A stretch of 64,000 nt of DNA from an uncultured Clostridia bacterium (GCA_947630705.1 CANRIK010000018.1:186001-250000), one strand, 5' to 3'; positions 27,814-37,733 are shown, counted from the first letter of the stretch. The notes: generated from the letters alone by a model not told the origin. Made by a program: numbers and translations.

Positions 27814-29079
27814 TTATATAAAACTGTTTGCCGAATTAACAGTCAACATAACCACAAGCGCATACATGAACGCCACTGTGAGAAGTCCGGCAATAAAATA
27901 TTCTACGTCTTTTGAAAGATCCGAAAGCAAACCGTAGAGGTTATTCTCTCCTACCGGCTGGACTACGGCGCCTACTGTTTTTAAAATAATGGAAAACGAA
28001 AGCAAAAGAACTACCGGACTTATTATCTCTCCCAAAAGAAGAATAATACCGCACAAGCCGACGGAGCTCTTTATCAGCAATCCGGCAGAAGCAAGCATAT
28101 CGAATCCGTTTGAGAGAAAATTGCCCACAATGGGCACGGAATTGCCCACAACGTACTTCGTAGCCTTGAATATTATGCCGTCGAACAGCGAAGCCGCCGC
28201 GCCCTGCGAGGTTATGAATATGCTGAATACAGTAACGCTTATTCCTATGACCCATTTCATAAGACTCTTGATAAGCGAAGTCACGCCCGAAAAACTCATC
28301 TGCGAATTGAATCGAGAAAAAAAATTCAATACGATAACCGCGATAGTCCCGGGAAAAATAAATTCGCTTATTATCTCGACTGCACCACCGGATAAAAAAA
28401 TTGCCGAGGGTTGATAGATTGCCGCAGAACTTGTCCCTCCTGTCAGAACGGTCAAGGTCGCAAGGATCGGCGTTATTATTTCTATTTGCCTCTTAATGCT
28501 TGAAATGCAACCTATACAATCGGTGATTATGCCGACAAGCATCGACGATAAAATCAGAATTATAAGTGAATAACAAGCCAAATGTACTATTTTTGCGGTA
28601 GATTTGCCCAAAATACTGCCCTCCGCCGCGCTAACCACGGCACATAGAAGCGCCATCGCCGCGACAGTGGCAAAAGCCGGTATCTGTTTTATCACATCGT
28701 CGAAAATTATATTGAAAAGTTCATTGAGATAGCTACCGTAATCTACCCCGAGATTGCCTTTGATGAGATACTCAATTATTTCCCGAGCCGTACTGCCGAA
28801 ACCGTTCAGAAAGCCGTTTTCGTTGCCGTCTAAATATTCTTGCAATTCGGACAGATCGAGGTCGTCAAGAAGGTTGGAAATATTTTTGTTTAGTTCCTCC
28901 CTCCGATCCTCGCCGTCCGCCGAAGCAAAACCGTTTACAAACGGCAAAACCACAATACAAACAACCAAAACAAGGCAAAGCAACAACCCTTTCAGGCGAG
29001 TTCTATCAGCGATACTATTATTTTGTAAGTGCTTGACAAAACCGGTATTGCAACAACGAAGATTATTATTTTCCCACAT
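27814..29079 (-). CDS. spoIIIAE: Stage III sporulation protein AE (true start uncertain, likely near 28990)
   Basis: Long polytopic protein; ORF N-term overlaps spoIIIAD by ~88 nt so the start is probably downstream; operon position. Confidence 0.88.
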   Translation of the reverse strand: MWENNNLRCCNTGFVKHLQNNSIADRTRLKGLLLCLVLVVCIVVLPFVNGFASADGEDRREELNKNISNLLDDLDLSELQEYLDGNENGFLNGFGSTAREIIEYLIKGNLGVDYGSYLNELFNIIFDDVIKQIPAFATVAAMALLCAVVSAAEGSILGKSTAKIVHLACYSLIILILSSMLVGIITDCIGCISSIKRQIEIITPILATLTVLTGGTSSAAIYQPSAIFLSGGAVEIISEFIFPGTIAVIVLNFFSRFNSQMSFSGVTSLIKSLMKWVIGISVTVFSIFITSQGAAASLFDGIIFKATKYVVGNSVPIVGNFLSNGFDMLASAGLLIKSSVGLCGIILLLGEIISPVVLLLSFSIILKTVGAVVQPVGENNLYGLLSDLSKDVEYFIAGLLTVAFMYALVVMLTVNSANSFI

Positions 29080-29387
29080 AATATCAGCTTGTCCGATACC
29101 CCCTCGAATCCCAAATCTTTTATAGAACTCGCCGTAATCTCTATTAAAAAGCCTATTCCTATTATTTTGAATATTATCCTTATGATTTGGTTATCTATGC
29201 CTGTGGTTTCCGAAAAATTTTTTAAAAATTCAATACTTTCAGACAGGTAATCGAAGGCAAAAAGAAAAATGATAATTCCACCGGCTGTAAGGCATAGCGG
29301 AACCAACTCCGATTTATGACTTTTTAGGATAAAAGCGCATATCGCTGTTATAACCGCGATACAGCAAAGCTGAAAAACAACCATCAA
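28992..29387 (-). CDS. spoIIIAD: Stage III sporulation protein AD
   Basis: Polytopic; TGIDNQIIRIIFKIIGIGFLIEITASSIKDLGFEGVSDKLILCGKIIIF. Confidence 0.9.
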   Translation of the reverse strand: MMVVFQLCCIAVITAICAFILKSHKSELVPLCLTAGGIIIFLFAFDYLSESIEFLKNFSETTGIDNQIIRIIFKIIGIGFLIEITASSIKDLGFEGVSDKLILCGKIIIFVVAIPVLSSTYKIIVSLIELA

Positions 29388-29581
29388 AACAAATCGAACA
29401 ACTGCCGTATCTGTGAAAATAAGTCTGCTATCATAGAAATTACTACCGTAAGCACAATTATAAGTCCGACCAAACTAACCACGGTAGCAATATCGTCCCT
29501 ATCCGACTTTTTAAGCACTTGGCAGATTATTGTCACTATTATGCCGACCGCAGCAATTTTAAAAATAATACTTATATCCAT
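29384..29581 (-). CDS. spoIIIAC: Stage III sporulation protein AC
   Basis: MDISIIFKIAAVGIIVTIICQVLKKSDRDDIATVVSLVGLIIVLTVVI. Confidence 0.92.
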   Translation of the reverse strand: MDISIIFKIAAVGIIVTIICQVLKKSDRDDIATVVSLVGLIIVLTVVISMIADLFSQIRQLFDLF

Positions 29582-30007
29582 TTACGCCAGAAGCACCGCC
29601 ATAAGAACGCCTAATAAAAAGAAGATTTTAACATAAAGAGCGCTATATTTTTTATAATCAGTGAAACTTTCATCCTTCAATTTCAAAAGAGAAGTCTTTC
29701 TTTCGTTCAAATAATCTATTTGCGACAGTGCGTCGCTTTTCCCCAAATTGTAAATATAATCTCCTATTACCTCTCCGTCTTTACCGTCTAAAAGAATTTT
29801 GCCGTTCAAAACGCTCGGGATAAACTTGAAATTCTGCGCAACTTTTTCCATCGTCTGTCTTGAAAATTTAAAATTTATCAAAAGCTGTTCGTTGAATTCG
29901 TACAGCTCCGAAAAAATTTGCATTCTTTTTTTCTTTTTAGCCGATAGGAACACTCCTATCGAGGTCGTCAACCCCACTACGGCTATAAGCAATAAAATTT
30001 TTATCAT
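29582..30007 (-). CDS. spoIIIAB: Stage III sporulation protein AB
   Basis: N-term TM, RMQIFSELYEFNEQLLINFKFSRQ; C-term TM; operon position. Confidence 0.85.
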   Translation of the reverse strand: MIKILLLIAVVGLTTSIGVFLSAKKKKRMQIFSELYEFNEQLLINFKFSRQTMEKVAQNFKFIPSVLNGKILLDGKDGEVIGDYIYNLGKSDALSQIDYLNERKTSLLKLKDESFTDYKKYSALYVKIFFLLGVLMAVLLA

Positions 30008-30839
30008 AGATAATCGGTAATCCGATAAGCGTCTTCAATTCCACAAAATATTCGAACGGAAACGATTTCAATTTTTCACGATCGGTTACATGGGAAGACG
30101 CAATAACCTTAATTCCGCAATCGGCGGCGTATCTGACCGCTTGCATATCGCTTTCGCCGTAGAGCTCGTCGGTAATTATGACGTCCGGTTTCATAGCTCT
30201 GATAGCGCATGCAAATGCGTTCAATTTGTTTCCAGAGCGTACCACGTCAACTCTTGACCCTATGCAAAATCCGTTCCCGTTTTCATTAATGGCAGAAATT
30301 TCGTTGCGCTCGTCAATCACAAGCACATTGAGAGCTTTTTTATCGCTTATAAACCTTGAAATATCGCGAAGTTTTGTGGTTTTACCAAGCCCGGGCTTCG
30401 AAAATAGCAAGACGCTGCAAACACTTTCCTTAAACAATTCCTCGCATATAAATTCGGAGCAACCCATTATATCGTGAGGAAGACGTATGTTTACTGACGT
30501 CAAATCGGTTATGGTTTTTATTTCTCCGTCCTGAGTGACATACTCGCCGGCAAGACCTATTCTTACGCCGTGTTCGCAAGTTATAAAACCGGAGCGCATT
30601 TGTTCCGCGTATTTGAATATGTTTCCGCCTGTCGCGTCGTAAATTATCCGTGGAATCTCACACCCTATTACGGCTCCCTCGCTCTTTTCGGACAAGCCAA
30701 AACTGTTTAGATAATAATATTCGCCACGATATCCCACTATGACAGGCTGCCCACGTCTTATTCGTATTTCGGTGACGAAATTCAGATTGACATGTTTGAG
30801 CGCTTCCGCAATCTCAATAGGCAGAAAGGACAAACTCAT
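29937..30839 (-). CDS. spoIIIAA: Stage III sporulation protein AA (ATPase)
   Basis: VLLFSKPGLGKTTKLRDISR; LVIDERNEI; ACAIRAMKPDVIITDELYGESDM. Confidence 0.93.
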   Translation of the reverse strand: MSLSFLPIEIAEALKHVNLNFVTEIRIRRGQPVIVGYRGEYYYLNSFGLSEKSEGAVIGCEIPRIIYDATGGNIFKYAEQMRSGFITCEHGVRIGLAGEYVTQDGEIKTITDLTSVNIRLPHDIMGCSEFICEELFKESVCSVLLFSKPGLGKTTKLRDISRFISDKKALNVLVIDERNEISAINENGNGFCIGSRVDVVRSGNKLNAFACAIRAMKPDVIITDELYGESDMQAVRYAADCGIKVIASSHVTDREKLKSFPFEYFVELKTLIGLPIIYDKNFIAYSRSGVDDLDRSVPIG

Positions 30840-30864
30840 ATTTTAATTTATTTTAAACCGAATT

Positions 30865-30893
30865 AAAAAAGAACTCCGCAAGGGAGTTCTTTT
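30865..30893 (-). terminator. Terminator of aquaporin gene
   Basis: AAAAAAGAACTCC-gcaag-GGAGTTCTTTT. Confidence 0.85.
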
Positions 30894-30922
30894 ATCCGAT
30901 TACTTATTGAAAATAATAAATT

Positions 30923-31678
30923 TTAATGCTTTTCAAGCTCTTTTAAAGGCTTTTTCTCTTTTTTATCGCCTTCAAAGAAGCCGTATAATAATGCCGCAAA
31001 AGTAGCTCCGACGAGGGGTCCTGCTATGAAGATCCAAATTTGCGATATAGCCGCTGTATTATCGACTCTTACAAGCGACATAAGAGCAGGTCCTATCGAA
31101 CGTGCCGGATTTACGGACGTACCCGTCAATCCTATGCCGATGAGATGCACAACTGTAAGTGACAAACCTATTATTATACCGGAAACAGTCTTGTTTTCGC
31201 TCTTGGCCGTCGCACCCAATACCGCAAATACAAATATAAAAGTAAGGACTATTTCCACGTCAAACGCAACACCCAGTGAGCCGCCCTCTCCGTAAGCCTC
31301 TACAAGCAGCGGTTGAGCGAAATTCTGACCGAATGCTCCGAAAGTATCCGAAGAATTTACAAACGAACCGCATAACAGGCCGAGTATTGCGGCTCCCACA
31401 ATCGCTCCCAATATCTGCGCCGTGACATAGCAGACAAAATTTTTAATGTCTATCTTTTTTCTTATGAGCATTGCAAGCGAAACTGCCGGATTCAGGTGAC
31501 AGCCAGATATGTTTCCGACGGAATACGCCATAGCAATAATCACAAAGCCAAAGGCCAACGCCGTGCCCACATATCCGGCGGGAGTGTCGCAGCCCAGCAC
31601 AACAGCGACGCCGCAAGCCACCGATACCAATATACAGGTACCGATAAACTCCGCAACATATTTTTTGAAATCAGTCAT
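30923..31678 (-). CDS. MIP-family aquaporin (AqpZ-like)
   Basis: Two NPA motifs: SGCHLNPAVSLAML and GTSVNPARSIGPAL. Confidence 0.93.
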   Translation of the reverse strand: MTDFKKYVAEFIGTCILVSVACGVAVVLGCDTPAGYVGTALAFGFVIIAMAYSVGNISGCHLNPAVSLAMLIRKKIDIKNFVCYVTAQILGAIVGAAILGLLCGSFVNSSDTFGAFGQNFAQPLLVEAYGEGGSLGVAFDVEIVLTFIFVFAVLGATAKSENKTVSGIIIGLSLTVVHLIGIGLTGTSVNPARSIGPALMSLVRVDNTAAISQIWIFIAGPLVGATFAALLYGFFEGDKKEKKPLKELEKH

Positions 31679-31819
31679 TATATATAACCTCCGTTTTTTA
31701 TTATAATTTATCAAATATTAATTCAAATATCATTAAATAAATCTTTTTCTGTGCGTTTTAATAATTAATAAAACTTATGGTAAAGAAGCAAAATATATTC
31801 AAACTTCAAAAATATCGGA

Positions 31820-32014
31820 TTAAACAGCCGTTTTTTCGGTATTTTGTCCTATCTTCTCCAAAGATTTGATAACATCGCTTATGGTCAGTACATAACAAAT
31901 TGGTTCCGTAACGGGAGACAATAACAGACCAAATATTATAAATATAAAACCGCCTAAACCCAAAACCAAACCGACGCGCATTCCTTCTATGAATGCATGC
32001 TCGACAGACTTTTC
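31820..32014 (-). pseudogene. Truncated paralogue of the 32426-32809 membrane protein
   Basis: Minus translation EKSVEHAFIEGMRVGLVLGLGGFIFIIFGLLLSPVTEPICYVLTISDVIKSLEKIGQNTEKTAV* matches KSPEHAFRDGVRIGVIVGFGGILVLSLLVSPITGILWYIHTVKKIVLSKK; a TAA lies directly upstream in frame. Confidence 0.65.
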
Positions 32015-32298
32015 TTAAAGCCTACGGCCGTACTATACAATACGAATATTACATGGAACTATGAAAAACGGCTCATAAAAACAAAAAATTGTTTAAATCG
32101 CTTATCCATAAAAACTCTATATTTTAATACTGTATTATAAGCGAAAGTTCAATTCGGTTTCGCCTGATTACTGTTTATTGCCGCAATTATAACACCACAA
32201 AACGCTAAAATCAAGCTGCCCACATATCAAAAAAAGATTTAGCAACCTATGAAAGAAACTTTCGAAAGTTGTTTGCACAGATAATCTATAAAAATATA

Positions 32299-32333
32299 AA
32301 TCCGAGCCGTTCTTTATTATCGCAGTTCGGATT
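32299..32333 (-). terminator. Hairpin terminator after the small membrane protein gene
   Basis: AATCCGAGC...GTTCGGATT, followed on minus strand by TATATTTTTATAG; sequence resembles the hairpin at 33891-33932. Confidence 0.55.
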
Positions 32334-32425
32334 ATATTAATTTGATACAGTCTGAAACAAAATTGAACTTCTAAATTTATCGTTTTGTTTTGAGTTTTTT
32401 AAGTATTGAAAATATCGTTCTCATT

Positions 32426-32809
32426 CTAGTTGTCCGAATATTGATTTTTATTCTTTTTCGATAAGACGATTTTTTTGACGGTATGTATATACCACAATAT
32501 TCCCGTTATGGGGGAGACGAGCAGACTCAATACAAGGATTCCGCCAAAGCCCACAATTACGCCGATGCGTACTCCGTCTCTAAAAGCATGCTCGGGGGAT
32601 TTGCCATCGAAATATTTTATCGCTAATTGCACGTCAAAAAGCATGGAAGGAATAATAAAAAACGCCCAGGAAACGACAATTACCATTGACGTAACTCTAT
32701 ATGCGTCGGGGATAAAAGTCGGGTCGAGAAGGTATAGTAAAACAGCTAATCCCACAAGTGCAATGCAAATTGTCAAAACAATCAATAATTGTTTTATTTC
32801 GCTCATCAA
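32426..32809 (-). CDS. Hypothetical three-TM membrane protein
   Basis: 127-aa ORF with hydrophobic segments; supported by its diverged truncated paralogue at 31820-32014. Confidence 0.6.
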   Translation of the reverse strand: MMSEIKQLLIVLTICIALVGLAVLLYLLDPTFIPDAYRVTSMVIVVSWAFFIIPSMLFDVQLAIKYFDGKSPEHAFRDGVRIGVIVGFGGILVLSLLVSPITGILWYIHTVKKIVLSKKNKNQYSDN

Positions 32810-32842
32810 GGTCTCCGTTAAATTGAATTTATCCCTGCAATG

Positions 32843-33778
32843 TTATTGGTCTACTCGATTTTTAGTTATATTTCCGTCACTGCAATGGACGGCATACTCT
32901 CTTGTATAAGCGTTCCAAGAGATATCTCTTCCTTTATCATCCCCAACATACTTGACAATGGCATTCCACTGTGCAGTCGTGCCGCCATAATAAATGTCTA
33001 TTAGGTTATAACAGTTCTCAAAAGCCAAATTACTTATTTTCGTAACGCTCGTTGGGATAGTGATACTTTTTAGGCCGTAACAATCCGCGAAGGCCTGCGT
33101 ATCTATCACGGTGATTTTGTCCGATAATACAATATTTTCACAGCCAAGAAACGCACATACATTCATTTTGGCAATTCCCGTAAACGTAATATCTTTCAAA
33201 TTTTGGCAATCCCAGAATACGTCTTCGCCCAACGTAAGCTCGTCGCTCAAAATCGTCACGCTGATAAGTTCGAAACAGTGTTCAAAAGCGGCATCACCAA
33301 CCGAAACAATGCTTTCCGGAAAAATGACATGCTTTAATCCAAGTACATTCAAAAACGCTTTGTCTGCAATTTTGGTGACGGGCAGACCGTGATATGTAGA
33401 AGGAATTTTAATGTAACCACAGTCGGCTGACACGCCAATAACCGCATAAACTTCACTTCCGTTTTCATCTGTTGTTTTTTCATATTGTAATAAAACTGTA
33501 TCGACTGCCTCGTCAATCAAAAAATCGTTACATTCCGTGCAAATGCAATCAACATAATTATGCCCACCGCTTTTAAGGGCAGGAACAAAATCACCCCACG
33601 CCTTAAAGTGACACGTCGTACAGGTGTACACCGTGTACCCCTCTTTACTGCAAGTTGGCAATATAACTTCTGTGCTGAAATCGTGGACGTGTTGATTTGT
33701 TTCATTTTAATTACAACCGCATATACATAGCAGCATACATAAAGCCATAATAACTATACAGATTTTTGATTTCTTCAT
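32843..33778 (-). pseudogene. BspA-like leucine-rich-repeat lipoprotein interrupted by one in-frame TAA
   Basis: ATG at 33778: MKKSKICIVIMALCMLLCICGCN* then same frame NETNQHVHDFSTEVILPTCSKEGYTVYTC.. into BspA-type repeats (FLNVLGLKHVIFPESIVSVGDAAFEHCFELISVTIL). TAA at 33707-33709. Confidence 0.75.
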
Positions 33779-33890
33779 GCTCCGCTAATACTCCTCAACT
33801 TCGCTTATATTCTTCAAAATTTCTATTTTTATTCTAATTATATCACGGTATAATAAAAATGCAAGTAGTAGGCGAGCATCAATAAAAGTA

Positions 33891-33932
33891 AATCCGAACC
33901 ATTCAACTCGTTACGAGTATTTGGTTCGGATT
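33891..33932 (-). terminator. Hairpin terminator after tRNA-Leu(AAG)
   Basis: AATCCGAACCA...TGGTTCGGATT 11-bp perfect outer stem with inner ACTCG/CGAGT. Confidence 0.65.
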
Positions 33933-33941
33933 ATACTGACT

Positions 33942-34026
33942 TGGTGCACTCGACAGGAGTTGAACCTGCATGGGGTGAACCACAAGATCCTTAGTCTTGC
34001 GCGTCTGCCAATTCCGCCACGAGTGC
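33942..34026 (-). tRNA. tRNA-Leu (anticodon AAG), CCA encoded
   Basis: GCACTCG acceptor / CGAGTGC-A-CCA; anticodon arm CAAGA-CTAAGGA-TCTTG; long variable arm; GGTTCAACTCC T-arm. Confidence 0.93.
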
Positions 34027-34086
34027 ATTAAAACGATAATGATTTTATATTATTTTAAATACAATGTCAAGTCAAAATGTTGTAAT

Positions 34087-34692
34087 TTATAAAAATTTTT
34101 CATTAAACCGAAATTCTAAATTTTTTAGGATTTCGATAACTTTTCGCTTCAAATCGCTGATTTTTCCATTATTATGTATAACATAGTACTTTGCAAAATC
34201 ATAATTTTCGTAGCTAATTTGACTGTTAATACGTTTAACAACGCGCTCTCTTTCGATTTTATCCCTTGTAACCACAGAATTTATTCTGTCCTCTTTCTCC
34301 CTTAAAACAACTATAACGTCATCAAACATTCCTTCAAAACCACCCTCAAACAACAGCGGAACTTCAAGAAAAGATATTCTGAACTCCGACATTATTTTAA
34401 AAGCTCTGTCCATTATTATCGGGTGAGTAATTTCATTTAGCTTACTCCTTAACACTGCGTCATTGAAAACCTTATCTGCCAACGCTTTTTTATTTAAAGT
34501 GTAGTCTTTATTCAATATGCTCCCGAATTCTTTTTCAAGAACTTTCAAAAATCCGATATCTGAAATCAAATCCGAATATATTTCGTCACATGAAAAGACG
34601 GGCAGCCCATATTCCTCTATTATCTTACAAACTGCCGACTTACCGCTGCCTATACCCCCCGTTATTGCAATTCTGATATTATTTTGCGTCAT
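34087..34692 (-). CDS. coaE: Dephospho-CoA kinase
   Basis: IRIAITGGIGSGKSAVCKIIEEYGLPVFSCDEI; LNEITHPIIM; LEVPLLFEGG. Confidence 0.95.
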   Translation of the reverse strand: MTQNNIRIAITGGIGSGKSAVCKIIEEYGLPVFSCDEIYSDLISDIGFLKVLEKEFGSILNKDYTLNKKALADKVFNDAVLRSKLNEITHPIIMDRAFKIMSEFRISFLEVPLLFEGGFEGMFDDVIVVLREKEDRINSVVTRDKIERERVVKRINSQISYENYDFAKYYVIHNNGKISDLKRKVIEILKNLEFRFNEKFL

Positions 34693-37237
34693 ACCAATTC
34701 TTTCCTGTATGCAATTCAACTGTCAGCGGAACTTGAAGTTTTACCGCGTTCTCCATTTCATATTTTAATATTTCGGAGGCTTCCTCAACTTCCTCTTCCG
34801 GAGCTTCCAAAACCAATTCGTCGTGCACCTGCAAAATCAATTTTGCTTTAAGGCCTTTCTTTTTAAGCGAATTGCATACGTTGATCATTGCAATTTTTAT
34901 TATGTCGGCGCTTGAACCTTGCAAAGGCATGTTCATTGCCGCGCGTTCGCCAAATTGCCGCAAATTATAATTTGAAGATTTTATTTCTGGAATTATGCGT
35001 TTTCTGCCGGAAAGAGTGGCCACATAACCGTGTTCTTGGGCAAATTCGACGTTTTTATTCATATATTCTTTTACGGTACTGTAAGTTTCGAAATATTTCT
35101 GAATATATTCTCTTGCCGTACTGACCGGAATATTCAAATTTTTCGAAAGTCCGAAATCGCTTATTCCGTAAATTATTCCGAAATTCACGGCTTTTGCCTC
35201 TCTACGCATCTTCGGAGTAACCTCGTCAAGTCCCACTCCAAAGACCTGCGAAGCCGTTACCGCGTGAATATCTATACCGGAATTATATGCGTCAATCAGC
35301 TCTTTGCAACCTGAAAAATGTGCAAGTAGTCTCAACTCGATTTGAGAATAATCCGCGTCGATAAATATATTGCCTTCATGCGGCACAAATATTTTTCGTA
35401 ATTCGCGCCCTTCTTCTTCGCGAATCGGTATATTTTGAAGGTTGGGATTCGAACTCGAAAGTCTGCCGGTAGAGGTGAGAGTTTGATGATAAGTTGTATG
35501 CAAAAGGTGCGTCTTCTTGTCTATTAGCGGCAATAGACCTTCGCAATAGGTTGAAAGCAGTTTTTGATATAATCTGAATTTAAGAATATCCCCTACTACG
35601 GGCGCCTTATCAACAAGTTTTTCAAGCACATCCGCGCTTGTGGAAAATTTTCCCGTCCTTTTCTTTTTTACTTCGGTCAAACCGAGCTTATTATAGAGAA
35701 CTTCGGCAAGTTTTGTGGGCGAATTGATATTGAACTCGCAATCGCATCCCTTATAAATTTTATATCGATATTCCTCTGCCAAAGAGTAAAATTTCTTCGA
35801 GAGTTCGTTCAAGCATTCAATGCTGACCTTTACTCCGCTTTTTTCCATCTCATACAAAATTTTGAGAAGGGGCTTTTCCATATCAACATAAAGTTCGTAA
35901 ATATTCTGACTTTTTAAATTTCCGAAATATTTTTCAAAGATTTCTTCGACGGCAAAAGCTCTGTACTCATAATCGTACAGATAATAATTGCACAGCTCTT
36001 TCAAATTGAAATTTGAAACGCTGCTGTCGGCAAGATATATTACGAGAGAAAGGTCGTCAAAATCGCACTCCGCCTTAACGCCGTAGTTGTCCAGCTCATG
36101 TAGCAATCCCTTAAAATCAAACGCAGTCACTTTTTTGTGAGGACCTGAAAACAATCCGTTAAGAATTGAAATAAAATCGTCAATGCTTACCGCAACGTCT
36201 TGAAGATTTTCCTGCATTTTGGCGCAATATATCTTATCTCCGTCATAAATTTCAATGGAATCATGCTCCAACACAACGGAAAACCTATCTTTTTCGCTTA
36301 TAACATTTTCAATGTCTGAAAACGACTTGCATATTACTTTTTCCGGATAATCGATTTTCCCGTTTTCCGCAACATGCTCATCTGACTCTTCAAATATATC
36401 CAGACTCAAAAAACTTTTAAACTCAAACTCCTCGAAAATACTTTTAACTTCCGCATTGAACCTTTGAGGAGCGGCACATTGGTCAAGATTCAAATCAACT
36501 TCACAATTTCTGTCGATGGTGGCGAGTTTGTAGGAGAGATAGGCAAGTTCCCTGTTATTTTCAAACTTTTCGCGTAAACTGCCCTTGACGGAATCCAAAT
36601 TTAAATAAATTCCGTCGAGAGAGCCAAATTGCTCCAACAAACTTAAAGCCGTTTTTTCTCCCACGTTCGGAATCCCGGGGATATTGTCAGATTTATCGCC
36701 CATGAGCGCCTTTAAGTCGATAATCTGACCAGGATTAAGACCCGTTTGGTCTTTAAAATTATCAATCGAAAGATGCAAAAGATCGCTTACGCCCTTTTTA
36801 GTATAGCATACGTCGGTTTTCTCGTCCACAAGCTGATAGCTGTCCCTGTCGCCGGTGTAAATATAGCTGTGCACATCGAATTTTTTTGAAAGGGTACCGA
36901 GAATATCGTCCGCCTCTATGCCTTCCATGCCGCAAGTGGCGATTTTCATGGCGGAGAGCAAATTTTTCAACGGTTCAACCTGAACCGCAAGGTCATCGGG
37001 CATGGGCTTTCGCGTAGATTTATATCCGTCGTACATTTTATGTCTGAAAGTCGGAGCCTTCATATCAAATGCAACCGCTATATAATCCGGCTTTATGTCG
37101 TTCAGAATTTTAAAGAGCAACTTCGTAAACCCGAAAATTGCATTTGTAGGCATACCGCTCTTGGTAGTAAACACAGGAGTTGCATAGTATGCTCTGTTCA
37201 AAAGGCTGTTCCCGTCTATCAAAACCATTTTTTCCAT
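34679..37237 (-). CDS. polA: DNA polymerase I
   Basis: 5' nuclease MVLIDGNSLLNRAYYA; DADYSQIELRLLAHFSG; RREAKAVNFGIIYGISDFGLS; LQVHDELVLEAPE. The 3'-5' exo motifs appear absent. Confidence 0.96.
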   Translation of the reverse strand: MEKMVLIDGNSLLNRAYYATPVFTTKSGMPTNAIFGFTKLLFKILNDIKPDYIAVAFDMKAPTFRHKMYDGYKSTRKPMPDDLAVQVEPLKNLLSAMKIATCGMEGIEADDILGTLSKKFDVHSYIYTGDRDSYQLVDEKTDVCYTKKGVSDLLHLSIDNFKDQTGLNPGQIIDLKALMGDKSDNIPGIPNVGEKTALSLLEQFGSLDGIYLNLDSVKGSLREKFENNRELAYLSYKLATIDRNCEVDLNLDQCAAPQRFNAEVKSIFEEFEFKSFLSLDIFEESDEHVAENGKIDYPEKVICKSFSDIENVISEKDRFSVVLEHDSIEIYDGDKIYCAKMQENLQDVAVSIDDFISILNGLFSGPHKKVTAFDFKGLLHELDNYGVKAECDFDDLSLVIYLADSSVSNFNLKELCNYYLYDYEYRAFAVEEIFEKYFGNLKSQNIYELYVDMEKPLLKILYEMEKSGVKVSIECLNELSKKFYSLAEEYRYKIYKGCDCEFNINSPTKLAEVLYNKLGLTEVKKKRTGKFSTSADVLEKLVDKAPVVGDILKFRLYQKLLSTYCEGLLPLIDKKTHLLHTTYHQTLTSTGRLSSSNPNLQNIPIREEEGRELRKIFVPHEGNIFIDADYSQIELRLLAHFSGCKELIDAYNSGIDIHAVTASQVFGVGLDEVTPKMRREAKAVNFGIIYGISDFGLSKNLNIPVSTAREYIQKYFETYSTVKEYMNKNVEFAQEHGYVATLSGRKRIIPEIKSSNYNLRQFGERAAMNMPLQGSSADIIKIAMINVCNSLKKKGLKAKLILQVHDELVLEAPEEEVEEASEILKYEMENAVKLQVPLTVELHTGKNWYDAK

Positions 37238-37333
37238 ATCTATAAGTTTATCACTTTCTATGAATAAAATCAACGATAAAATCAAAAACGCTTGATTTTT
37301 GTTGACGTTTATTATATAATTAGCATACTTGAC

Positions 37334-37420
37334 GCCGCTGTGGTGGAATTGGCAGACGCGCTGGACTCAAAATCCAGTGGTAGCGATACCGTGTCGGTTC
37401 GACCCCGACCAGCGGCACCA
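37334..37420 (+). tRNA. tRNA-Leu (anticodon CAA), CCA encoded
   Basis: GCCGCTG...CAGCGGC-A-CCA; anticodon arm CTGGA-CTCAAAA-TCCAG; long variable arm. Confidence 0.95.
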
Positions 37421-37454
37421 AAAAATGGATAGCATAAAGCTATCCATTTTTTAT
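37421..37454 (+). terminator. Terminator of tRNA-Leu(CAA)
   Basis: AATGGATAG-cataaag-CTATCCATT then TTTTATT. Confidence 0.88.
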
Positions 37455-37698
37455 TTGATTTATTAAATTATACTTTGAAACCGCAAAATTAGTATTTTAA
37501 AATTACACACTTAACCCATAGTACTTTTTTACTTATATCTAACTCATTTACCACATTAACTCCACTCTCTTGCGCAATTTTTAACTCAATTTATTGATAA
37601 ATTATTATTTTGCGTTAGAAAATAAACCTTTTAAAACCGAATTCTACAACTTCTTTTAAATTTTTTATAATTGACATTTTACTTTATTCAGCCTTCGT

Positions 37699-37727
37699 TT
37701 TACAAAATCAAAAACATATGCTAAACT
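37699..37727 (+). promoter_or_regulatory. Putative promoter of comEC, positioned for a leaderless transcript
   Basis: TTTACA-17 nt-TAAACT, 6 nt before ATG 37734; no SD-like sequence upstream. Confidence 0.55.
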
Positions 37728-37733
37728 GTAAAT

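Noticed and set aside
33517-33705. 62-aa minus ORF near the LRR gene start
   Set aside because: Out of frame with the lipoprotein; the true frame is MKKSKICIV..CGCN* followed by LRR sequence.
34679-37237. Apparent loss of 3'-5' exonuclease motifs in PolA
   Set aside because: Inactive proofreading domains are common in Firmicutes Pol I; not unusual enough for a finding.
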